NCBI GenBank assembly: GCA_050012495.1 | Contig: JBEKHB010000090.1 | Coordinates: forward strand, 1-12,475 | Reading direction: 5' to 3' | Length of the DNA: 12,475 bases | DNA from: BOG-1155 sp050012495 | GTDB lineage: Bacteria > Desulfobacterota > Syntrophorhabdia > Syntrophorhabdales > WCHB1-27 | Part shown: positions 6,274-12,329 of the stretch, in pieces | How the letters are laid out: each line of letters starts with the position of its first letter | Position numbering within the stretch: position 1 is the first letter of the stretch | Position numbers and translations under genes: made by a program | The notes under the pieces: generated by a model | Told to the model about the DNA's origin: nothing | The model's input: the letters and a program-made list of their open reading frames with translations, nothing else | Databases searched by the model: none

Positions 6274-6287
6274 GCTCTTTGACAATT
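6274..6287 (+). promoter_or_regulatory. boxA-like antitermination site, copy 2
   Basis: GCTCTTTGACAATT, identical to the site in copy 1. The flanking bases between the 203-bp conserved block and this site have diverged, while the boxA itself has not. That supports selection on it. Confidence 0.5.
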
Positions 6288-6322
6288 GAGCCCTGACAGC
6301 CGCATCCGACGGCGGTGCTACC

Positions 6323-6348
6323 CGGCCGGGCGCTTTCGCGTCCGGCCG
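6323..6348 (+). ncRNA. Strong GC hairpin downstream of boxA, possible structured leader RNA
   Basis: CGGCCGGGCGC (6323-6333) pairs with GCGTCCGGCCG (6338-6348) over 11 base pairs with one G-U wobble, closed by a TTTC tetraloop. There is no following T-run, so it is not a classical terminator. It could be part of a structured RNA transcribed from the promoter in repeat copy 2. The RNA itself is hypothetical. Confidence 0.35.
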
Positions 6349-6383
6349 CGATACCCGCGTCAGACCGTGGCCGTTTATTCAAC

Positions 6384-6407
6384 ATTTATAATTCAAAATT
6401 TATAATT
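6384..6407. repeat. Short AT-rich direct repeat
   Basis: ATTTATAATT occurs twice (6384-6393 and 6398-6407), separated by four bases. It is followed by a C-run (6414-6421) and by ACTTTCGT repeated with a 10-base period near 6432-6449. No function is evident. Confidence 0.5.
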
Positions 6408-6531
6408 GTCTTTACCCCCCCCTAAACCGTAAACTTTCGTGCACTTTCGTAAACCCCCTTTTCGAAAAGCTCTGTGGGAGAAGGGAATCCTCAAGCGGGT
6501 TGCTGAGACGGTTAGTGAACAATCCGTGCTG

Positions 6532-6586
6532 AAAAGGGTAAAAAGGGGGTAAAACGCAGTAAAAAATGGCAAAAAGGTACGTTTTT
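6532..6586. other. Helically phased A-tracts, probable bent DNA
   Basis: A-runs are centred near 6533, 6542, 6552, 6563 and 6573, and a T-run near 6584, so the spacing is about 8.5-11 bases, close to one helical turn. Such phasing is known to produce intrinsic curvature. It lies in non-coding DNA about 70 bases beyond the end of the MoeB-like gene. Confidence 0.5.
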
Positions 6587-6612
6587 GTGCTTGTTTGTAC
6601 ACCCTTCCCTCC

Positions 6613-6639
6613 CCCGCGCCTCCTCGGCCACGGCGCGGG
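6613..6639 (-). terminator. GC hairpin after the MoeB-like selenoprotein gene
   Basis: CCCGCGCC and GGCGCGGG (6613-6620 with 6632-6639) form a perfect 8-bp stem with an 11-base loop, 15 bases after the stop codon on the minus strand. There is no U-run, so it may block exonucleases or work with Rho rather than act as a full intrinsic terminator. Confidence 0.4.
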
Positions 6640-6654
6640 CAGCAAGGCGCCGGA

Positions 6655-7839
6655 TTAGCCCGGCCGGGTTTCGCACGCGGGGGCGGTGCCCTCGTAGCAG
6701 TCGCTCAAGGTGGTAATGGTCGGCTCGGGGCCGCACAGCGGACAATTCTGGTTTTTCCCGACGGCGATCGTCCTGAAGTCGGCTTCAAGGGCGCTGTAAA
6801 TGAGGAACCGGCCTATAAGGGGCTCTCCTTTTTTCAGTATGAGCTTGAGGGCTTCTGCGGCCTGCACGAGGCCGATCTGTCCGGGGACGACGCCCAGGAC
6901 CCCGACCTCGCTTCAGGTAGGCGCCAGGTCCTGCGGCGGCGGCTGAGGCATCAGGCAGCGCAGGCATGGCCCTCCCTCTTTGGGGAAAAAGACGGCTGCC
7001 TGACCCTCCGTCCTGACGGCCCCGCCGAAGATATAGGGCTTTCCCGCAAAAAATGCGGCGTCGTTGAGGAGGTACTTAGTCCGGAAGTTGTCGGAGCCGT
7101 CGAGGAGAATATCGAAGTCCTTGAGAATATCGGCGATATTTTGCGGCGTCATCCGCTCGTAAAAGGTAATGACCCTGATGTCCGGGTTGATGCGCATCAA
7201 CCCTTCCTTTGCGGATTCCGTCTTCGGTTTCCCCGTATTGCCGCTTGCGTGGATAACCTGGCGGTTGAGGTTGCTCTTTTCCACACGGTCGAAGTCGGCT
7301 ATGCCGATGGTGCCCACCCCGGCGGCGGCAAGGTAGAGTGCGGCCGACGAGCCGAGACCGCCGGCGCCGACGAGCAGCACACTCGCGTTCAAGAGCTTGA
7401 ATTGACCGTCCACACCCACCTGGGGAAGGAGCATCTGCCTGCTGTAACGGGTGAGCTGATCCTGGGTGAGAAGTGTTCTGTTTTCGACCTCGTAGCCCGC
7501 CTCCCTCCACGCCGTCATGCCGCCGGCCATGGCCAGCACGCGCGTGTAGCCCATCTCTTTGAGGGTAAGGGCGGTGAAGAGGGAGCGGAGACCCGACTCG
7601 CAATAGAGGAGAACGGGCTTGCTCTTGTCGGGAAGCAGGTGGTGAACCGTCATTTCAAGCTCATCAGCGGGGATAAGCGCGGCGCCCTTGATGTAGCCGA
7701 GGGCCATATGGCCGCGGCTCCTGATATCGACGAGCTGCACCTGTTCCCCGCCTTCCCGGAGCATTTCATGCGCGTCCTCGACGCTTATCTCGTCGATTTC
7801 GGCGCGTGCCTGTTCGAGCAGCCCGTCGTAGCTTGACAC
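6655..7839 (-). CDS. Rhodanese-ThiF/MoeB adenylyltransferase, apparent selenoprotein (in-frame UGA = Sec309)
   Basis: 394 aa when the UGA at 6915-6913 is read as selenocysteine. Residues ~17-115 are a rhodanese domain with active-site Cys80 in YCESGLRS. Residues ~125-394 are a ThiF/MoeB/E1-like domain: GAGGLGSS (158-165), the ATP-site Asp region IADFDRVEKSNLNRQ, and four zinc cysteines (C292, C295 in CLRC; C366, C369 in CPLC). It should adenylate the C-terminus of a ThiS/MoaD-type sulfur carrier and pass it sulfur, for thiamine, molybdopterin or related thio-cofactors. The UGA stands in APT-U-SEVGVLGVVPG, exactly where the family has the catalytic Cys (ThiF Cys184 type), the frame continues intact, and a SECIS-like stem-loop follows. 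The GTG at 7839 is preferred (GGGAGAA five bases upstream) over an ATG at 7878, because a promoter -10 abuts that ATG. Known MoeB-rhodanese fusions mostly have the reverse domain order. No carrier or Sec-machinery gene is nearby. Alternative: nonsense mutation, which I judge unlikely. Confidence 0.88.
6879..6906 (-). promoter_or_regulatory. SECIS-like stem-loop just after the UGA codon
   Basis: In the mRNA, GUCGGGG (6906-6900) pairs with CCCCGGAC (6886-6879), giving seven base pairs with one bulged G around a 13-base loop that contains UGGG, 17-20 bases after the UGA. Position (directly inside the coding region, stem starting 7 bases after UGA) and loop guanines agree with bacterial SECIS elements bound by SelB. 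The sequence also encodes conserved residues, so the pairing could partly reflect coding constraint. Confidence 0.6.
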
Positions 7840-7878
7840 GTGAGTTCTCCCGGCATAAAGTGAGCCTGAATGAGCCAT

Positions 7879-7907
7879 AGTATATACATGACAAAGAAAC
7901 TAATCAA
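7879..7907 (-). promoter_or_regulatory. Promoter of the MoeB-like selenoprotein gene
   Basis: On the minus strand, TTGATT (7907-7902), a 17-base spacer and TATACT (7884-7879) make a good sigma-70 promoter. The -10 touches an ATG at 7878, so transcription would begin near 7872, inside that would-be start. This decides for the GTG at 7839 with a leader of about 33 bases. Confidence 0.6.
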
Positions 7908-8020
7908 TCAGGTCGCGACGGCCGCCGGCAGCAGCGAAATGGCCGGCTTGCGAAAAAAGGCGTTTCGATCTATTATCTAGAAAGCGGCCTCACGGACGTG
8001 AGAAAGGGGAGGACACAACG

Positions 8021-8209
8021 ATGACTTATCCATTGCCCGAGGGGGAAGACCTGAGAAGATCGGTCAAGTGGATCTCGGCCGGTTTGCAGGAACAGCCGGT
8101 ACGGCCGCTATACCGCCTGATCGAGGAAGCCGTCTTCAAGTTCGACCTTTCACCGAAAGACGCCGAATTCCTGATAAGGTTTTTCAAAGAAGGTGCGGCG
8201 AAAGACTGA
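8021..8209 (+). CDS. Small hypothetical protein, divergent from the selenoprotein gene
   Basis: 62 aa, charged, no signal peptide or membrane segment. It has two predicted helices with a regular pattern: RRSVKWISAGLQEQ, then PLYRLIEEAVFKFDLSPKDAEFLIRFF. The second resembles a compact helical domain with the phrase FDLSPKDAEFL. I have the impression that this type of small protein recurs in Desulfobacterota but cannot name a family or role. AGGGGAGGA seven bases before the ATG is a strong ribosome site. A small hairpin (CTCAC/GTGAG, 7989-8002) precedes it. It is transcribed away from the MoeB-like gene, sharing a ~180-bp intergenic region, which may mean co-regulation. Confidence 0.75.
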   Translation: MTYPLPEGEDLRRSVKWISAGLQEQPVRPLYRLIEEAVFKFDLSPKDAEFLIRFFKEGAAKD

Positions 8210-8336
8210 CGGGCATACGCGGGAAGGCCGTTTTCCGGTATTGACGTCGCCGGTGATGATGAGCCTTGTGCCGACTATATCGGGTATCTGCGCCATATTC
8301 CGCTTTCAGGCGAGTAAGAGCCGGTCCGAAAAATGA

Positions 8337-8356
8337 TGCGGTTTTCTAAAACCGCA
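8337..8356 (-). terminator. Intrinsic terminator overlapping the dapL stop codon
   Basis: On the minus strand TGCGGTTT pairs perfectly with AAACCGCA (8 bp, loop TAGA, which contains the stop codon TAG), followed by TCATTTTT reaching 8329. The stop codon lies within the loop, an economical arrangement. Confidence 0.75.
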
Positions 8357-9509
8357 GGCCCTTGAGGCGGCTAATGCCCTCACGGATGCGCTCCTCGCCG
8401 AGGGTGATAGACATCCTGAAATAGCCTTCTCCCTCCTCGCCGAACCCGCTTCCAGGCGTGACGACTACCCCGGTTTTCTCGATCAGCGTCTCCGCGAATT
8501 CGGCCGACGTGCAACCGCCGGGCACGTGCGCCCATATGTATAATGAGCCGAGCGGCTTACGGACCTTTATTCCACTATCGTTGAGGCCGTCCACCACCAG
8601 GTCCCGCCTCGCGGCGAATCTCTCATTCAGGGCAGCAACACACGCCTGGCTGCCTGTCAGTGCCGCTATCCCTGCTTCCTGGATGGCCTGGAATACGCCC
8701 GAATCGATGTTTGTCTTGAGCGTCCCGAGGTTCTGTATAGCGTCACTGTTGCCTACCGCAAAACCGATCCTCCACCCGGTCATGCAGTAGGTCTTGGAGA
8801 GGGAGAGGAATTCAACGGAATACCGCTTCTCCCTGTCGAATTGGAGGATGCTCTTTGCTATATAGCCGTCATAGGTTATCTCGCTATAGGCCGCGTCATG
8901 ACAGATGAGAATGTCGTGCGCCCGGGCGAGGTCGATCGCCTTTTCATAAAGCCCGTCACTGCCGTGCGCGCCGGTTGGGTTGTTTGGGTAGTTGAGGAAG
9001 CAAATCTTCGCTTTTCTCTTCACTTCTTCAGGGATGCTCTCAAAGACCGGCTCGAATCCGTTCTCTTCCTTGAGGGGCATGATGTAAGGGTCCCCGCCGG
9101 CCAGAAGCGTGGTGATTTTGTAGACCGGGTATCCGGGAGACGGGATGAGGGCCACGTCCCCTTCCTCAAGGTATGCCCACGGCAGATGCGCTATCCCCTC
9201 CTTTGAGCCGATCAGCACGACCACCTCTGCGTCGGGGTCGAGTCTTACGCCGAACCGGCCGAAGAACCAATCGGCTGCCGCCTGCCGGAATGCAGGCATA
9301 CCCTCGTAGGACGGGTACCTGTGGTTCGCGGGCTTGGCGACTGCCTCCTGCATGGCCTTTACTATGTGGGCCGGCGTGGGAATATCGGGGTCGCCTACAC
9401 CGAAGTCGACGAGGTCGATCCCTCTGCTTCGCGCCTCGCTTTTCTTCTTGTCTATCCGGGCAAAGAGGTAGGGTGGAACTCTTTCTACTCTTGACGCAGG
9501 TTTTGGCAT
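8346..9509 (-). CDS. dapL: LL-diaminopimelate aminotransferase (DapL)
   Basis: 387 aa, a normal full length. It is a fold-type I PLP enzyme that converts tetrahydrodipicolinate plus glutamate to LL-2,6-diaminopimelate, the one-step shortcut for lysine and cell-wall precursor synthesis. Family hallmarks: N-terminal VPPYLFARIDKKKSEA, DFGVGDPDIPTPAHIV (35-50), NHRYPSYEGMPAFRQAAADW (62-81), LIGSKEGIAHLPWAYLEEGD, NYPNNPTG (173-180), the PLP-phenolate Asp205 in HDAAYSE, and the Schiff-base Lys239 in SLSKTYCMTGWRIGF. The carboxylate-binding Arg365 is in FRMS. The sequence most resembles the DapL form found in Geobacter-like bacteria and some archaea; other class I aminotransferases are the main alternative. 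A GGGTT ribosome site is weak. It follows the radical SAM operon in the same direction after 87 bases but has its own possible promoter. Confidence 0.92.
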   Translation of the reverse strand: MPKPASRVERVPPYLFARIDKKKSEARSRGIDLVDFGVGDPDIPTPAHIVKAMQEAVAKPANHRYPSYEGMPAFRQAAADWFFGRFGVRLDPDAEVVVLIGSKEGIAHLPWAYLEEGDVALIPSPGYPVYKITTLLAGGDPYIMPLKEENGFEPVFESIPEEVKRKAKICFLNYPNNPTGAHGSDGLYEKAIDLARAHDILICHDAAYSEITYDGYIAKSILQFDREKRYSVEFLSLSKTYCMTGWRIGFAVGNSDAIQNLGTLKTNIDSGVFQAIQEAGIAALTGSQACVAALNERFAARRDLVVDGLNDSGIKVRKPLGSLYIWAHVPGGCTSAEFAETLIEKTGVVVTPGSGFGEEGEGYFRMSITLGEERIREGISRLKGLRF

Positions 9510-9539
9510 GGAACCCTCTTCTTGATTATTTAGACCGAG

Positions 9540-9568
9540 CCAATATGATTAGGATGTTTTTTATTCAA
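9540..9568 (-). promoter_or_regulatory. Possible promoter for dapL
   Basis: TTGAAT (9568-9563), a 17-base spacer and TATTGG (9545-9540) lie 30-60 bases before the dapL start on the minus strand, in the only AT-rich patch between the genes. The -10 is a weak match. Confidence 0.3.
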
Positions 9569-9596
9569 AGTAAAGGGAAATCTCTAAAGGACGCAG

Positions 9597-10790
9597 CTAG
9601 CCATCCCCTGCGAAAGGGCCTTCCTCAACACACAAGTCGAGACCGTTCGCTTCTTTCCACTCGATCCCGTACGTATCGAGCAGTCCGTCGACCACGTCCC
9701 AGCCGAACCGCTCCAGGGGCATGTCAGAGCCGCACCATAGACGACCGGTGCTCCAGTCTCCACTCCGGAGCAAAAGGTCGAGAAAGAACAGAAGCGATGA
9801 GGCGACCTGGAACTGAACGCCGTTTATGCCCCATCGTCTCCACATCGCGGCGTGATCGGTGGTCCAGACGAGGGTGCGCTGATTCCCGCTCGACTTCTCG
9901 ACCACCCTTACCGCCAGCGTGTCGGTGCCGGAGACGGGAATGGCGTCGCCGGGTCTCATCAAACTCCCATGCGCCCGATTGGCGTCTCCCTGGAGGACGT
10001 TCGTCACTGCATCATGAAACGCATAAGAGAAAAAGGAGTTGTCCACCAGGATTTTTTCGACACGCTGAAGGTTCCAGATTTCCTCGTGTCCCACGAGTCG
10101 CGCATCGTGATGCCTGTCACCCCAACGAGTCCCGACCGTGAGCGTGGGGGGGCTGTCGAGTTCAACGGGCCGGCCCTCCTTGATATAAAAGGTGGGCGTC
10201 AGCATCACTTCGTCGACAAGGGTCTCGGCAGACCAGCTCACGCCAACCCTGCCGCCGTCGAGGGGTACATGAAATTGGTCGTTTTCAAAGAAAAGAATGT
10301 CAAAGCGTCGTGCCTTCGGAAAGGTGTCGCGGATGATCTTTCGTGCTATGATCTCCACCACGCCGGGGTTTACACCGCAGCACGTAAAGTGGGGCGCCCG
10401 GTTCATCGTGGGCCGGAAGGTATGGGGCATGAGCCTGCTGTACCGGTGTTCGTCGACGCCGCGAATCACGCTGCACGAAGTATCGAGGTAAGCTCCCCCA
10501 TAGTGGGAAACTACCTTTCGGATGCGATAGGTGTCGGTGGAAGAGCAGAGGTTCACCAACAGACTGGGGCCGCCGTTTTTGTGGAGAACTTCGGAGAGAA
10601 AAGAAACGTCCTCGATATCGCCTCGGAGGAACAAGGCGTCTACCGGCACTGCGGGCTCCACCTGTTCCCGTTCGAGGACGAGTACCCTGTCGAAGGAGGC
10701 GATGAAGGGAGCGCCGAGGAGTAAGAGAGCCTGCCCCATGCCTCCGTACCCACCGAGGATAAGGGTGCGGTAGTGTTTTGCCTCGTTCAC
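9597..10790 (-). CDS. Homospermidine synthase / saccharopine dehydrogenase-like oxidoreductase
   Basis: 397 aa, cytoplasmic. The N-terminus is a Rossmann fold: RTLILGGYGGMGQALL (Gly-rich loop 13-20). It is followed by VLVLERE, a DALFLRGDIED segment, VNLCSSTD (79-86), GAYLDTSCSV (99-108) and CGVNPGVVEIIARKII (138-153). These correspond in order to the motifs of homospermidine synthase and related saccharopine-dehydrogenase-like NAD(P) enzymes (GFGSxGQ, NLS, YLDT, GANPG), which join or split amine-carbonyl adducts through imine chemistry. The length is shorter than typical homospermidine synthase (~470 aa) and the C-terminal half is not recognisable to me, so the substrate is unknown. It starts with GTG overlapping the stop of the radical SAM gene by four bases (GTGA), so the two are coupled and likely act in one pathway. 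No terminator is evident after it. Confidence 0.75.
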   Translation of the reverse strand: MNEAKHYRTLILGGYGGMGQALLLLGAPFIASFDRVLVLEREQVEPAVPVDALFLRGDIEDVSFLSEVLHKNGGPSLLVNLCSSTDTYRIRKVVSHYGGAYLDTSCSVIRGVDEHRYSRLMPHTFRPTMNRAPHFTCCGVNPGVVEIIARKIIRDTFPKARRFDILFFENDQFHVPLDGGRVGVSWSAETLVDEVMLTPTFYIKEGRPVELDSPPTLTVGTRWGDRHHDARLVGHEEIWNLQRVEKILVDNSFFSYAFHDAVTNVLQGDANRAHGSLMRPGDAIPVSGTDTLAVRVVEKSSGNQRTLVWTTDHAAMWRRWGINGVQFQVASSLLFFLDLLLRSGDWSTGRLWCGSDMPLERFGWDVVDGLLDTYGIEWKEANGLDLCVEEGPFAGDG

Positions 10791-12085
10791 GGCGTCACGT
10801 CAGTCAACTGGGCATAGGAGGCGGAGCGTGCCCACAGGTCACGGCCCGTGATCGAATGTCGGGCAAGAGCTCTTTCAATTTTCCCCACATAGTCGCCCAC
10901 CAGAGCGACATGGAGACGCATGAGCTGGCAATACTGGACAATCCGTGCGACCTTGCCCGTGAGTGCCTGCACCGGGCAACGGCCGCCGCAGTAAGAATGA
11001 ACCCCGCACTCGTAACAGCCCAGGGCACGCTTGTAGTCGACGAGCACGGCCAGGTTCTTTTCGCTAATGGCAAGTGTCCCGTCAGGCTCGATACGACCCA
11101 GGGTATACTCCGGCGGCAGGTCTGCACAAGGGCGCACCTGCCCTCCCACGATATCGTAATTGTGAGCCAGCTCGACCCCGCAGGCAGAAGAATTCCTCTT
11201 CTTACCGGTGAGGTAGTAAAGTATCAACTCGTTGACATGCACTATGGAGAAGAGTTCTCCCCCCTCAAGGCGGGCAACATAAGTCTCCATGATGTTCCGC
11301 AGTCCATTCTCGTACGCAGCAGCAAAGGTCTCGAGATCTGCCATCGGTTCGCTTTCTTCCACCCAGTGCCAGAAAAAATGATTGACCAGACCTTCGTCGT
11401 GGAGGCGCAGGAACTCGTCGAAGCAGTCGGTGAGCGACTGCTCCTCCCTGAGGGTCGACCACATAAGGATTTCTCCCTTGTAACCGCGTTTCAAGGCGCG
11501 GAGGTTCTCCCTGATCCTGCCAAGATCGGTGCCCCTGCGAATCTCGTTGTGTTGACGCACTCCCCCGTCTATGGAGACAGAGTAGAGCCAGACATCGGTA
11601 CCGAGACGGGGAGCTGCGTCGACCGCCTGGCCGAGTAGTTCCCCATTGGTGTAGATCATGAAGCGAAGGTGACGTTCCGGAAGGCGCCTGCGAAGGAGGG
11701 ATATGACGCGGACAAGCTTGTCCGGAACCAGTAAGGGCTCTCCCCCGTATATGCATACGGTCACAGGGCCGGGATGATCCCTTTCGACGAGGCGCGCGAT
11801 CGCCTCCACGTCTCTTTCGGGGACCGTGTCCTCGATTCCCGACGGGGACGAGTTCTTGAACGTCACCGCCGAGCTGATGCAGCCCTTGCATCGGGCGTTG
11901 CAGCGCATGGTGGCGGTGAGATGGATGTAGAGAGGGTCGGCAACGTCAGGATAGGAGAGGCTGCCCGTCGAGGGAAGGACGACGGCGTCGAAGCGGCTGA
12001 GGTCTCCATACTTCTCGTGGCGCAACGCCGAGGACGCCAGCGCCTCGCGAACTTCCGCGCGAGAAAAACGTTTTCGAACGTTCAT
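10787..12085 (-). CDS. Radical SAM protein with SPASM domain
   Basis: 432 aa. The radical SAM core has the CxxxCxxC cluster at C62, C66, C69 (MRCNARCKGC), GGEP at 114-117, and typical barrel segments (FMIYTNGE, YSVSIDGG). The C-terminal SPASM region is complete: C302, GQVRPC ending at C320, then CYECGVHSYCGGRC (C357, C360, C366, C370) and C386, predicted to bind two auxiliary 4Fe-4S clusters. Proteins of this architecture usually modify peptides or proteins (RiPP maturases, anaerobic sulfatase maturases), although other substrates occur. No precursor-peptide gene is seen immediately upstream, and the partner is a dehydrogenase rather than an obvious peptide. The ATG at 12085 has only a poor ribosome site (GGG about 20 bases upstream). 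A strong promoter lies upstream at 12167-12196. Confidence 0.9.
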   Translation of the reverse strand: MNVRKRFSRAEVREALASSALRHEKYGDLSRFDAVVLPSTGSLSYPDVADPLYIHLTATMRCNARCKGCISSAVTFKNSSPSGIEDTVPERDVEAIARLVERDHPGPVTVCIYGGEPLLVPDKLVRVISLLRRRLPERHLRFMIYTNGELLGQAVDAAPRLGTDVWLYSVSIDGGVRQHNEIRRGTDLGRIRENLRALKRGYKGEILMWSTLREEQSLTDCFDEFLRLHDEGLVNHFFWHWVEESEPMADLETFAAAYENGLRNIMETYVARLEGGELFSIVHVNELILYYLTGKKRNSSACGVELAHNYDIVGGQVRPCADLPPEYTLGRIEPDGTLAISEKNLAVLVDYKRALGCYECGVHSYCGGRCPVQALTGKVARIVQYCQLMRLHVALVGDYVGKIERALARHSITGRDLWARSASYAQLTDVTP

Positions 12086-12329
12086 CGGTTTATCACTAAA
12101 ACAGACCCTTTTCCCGTTACGCGCCTGATTCAGGACGCCCGTCTGCTCCTCCGCGTTACAGGAGATAATCTATTCTGCCGGCCGGCCGGGTGTCAAGGCG
12201 GACGACCTGCCTTCTTTTCGTGTCATGAAAGTAGACACAGGGGACGACGAGCCCGAGACCATCAGGCAGGCACTGCGCCTCTTTCTGTAGATCGGCAGGG
12301 GGCGAGAGTGGTAGAATGCTCACCTGTAT
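12086..12329. other. Upstream region of the radical SAM operon, no called gene
   Basis: Apart from the promoter, a plus-strand frame from about 12132 to a TAG at 12288-12290 reads coding-like near its end (PSFRVMKVDTGDDEPETIRQ) but has no start with a ribosome site. It may be the tail of a lost gene. No RiPP precursor-like ORF was recognised. Confidence 0.35.
12167..12196 (-). promoter_or_regulatory. Promoter of the radical SAM-dehydrogenase operon
   Basis: On the minus strand, a perfect TTGACA (12196-12191) is followed after 18 bases by TAGATT (12172-12167). The spacer is a GGCCGGCCGG-type palindrome. Transcription would start near 12160, giving a ~75-base leader before the ATG at 12085. 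Confidence 0.6.

Larger units (their letters stand above)
6004..6287 (+). repeat. Long dispersed direct repeat, copy 2 (promoter + boxA leader)
   Basis: This is the second copy of the element at 1007-1290, in the same orientation. It carries the same two 26-bp tandem units (6092-6117 and 6118-6143), the TTGACA (6150-6155) and CAAAAT (6173-6178) hexamers and the terminal boxA. The two copies flank about 4.7 kb holding the HEPN operon, the HAD-like gene and nfeD-slipin. Homologous recombination between them could delete that block. Confidence 0.85.

Noticed and set aside
6655..6915. MoeB-like gene as a pseudogene split by a nonsense mutation
   Set aside because: The frame is intact on both sides, residues after the UGA are strongly family-like, the UGA falls exactly on the catalytic Cys column and a SECIS-like hairpin follows; decay would not be expected to choose that codon.
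6595..7836. A 413-codon plus-strand frame opposite the MoeB-like gene
   Set aside because: The minus strand encodes clear rhodanese and ThiF motifs; the plus frame has biased, motif-free composition.
12132..12290. Plus-strand frame ending VMKVDTGDDEPETIRQALRL
   Set aside because: Composition looks coding-like, but there is no start codon with a ribosome site and it runs across the minus-strand promoter of the radical SAM operon; it may be a lost gene's tail.
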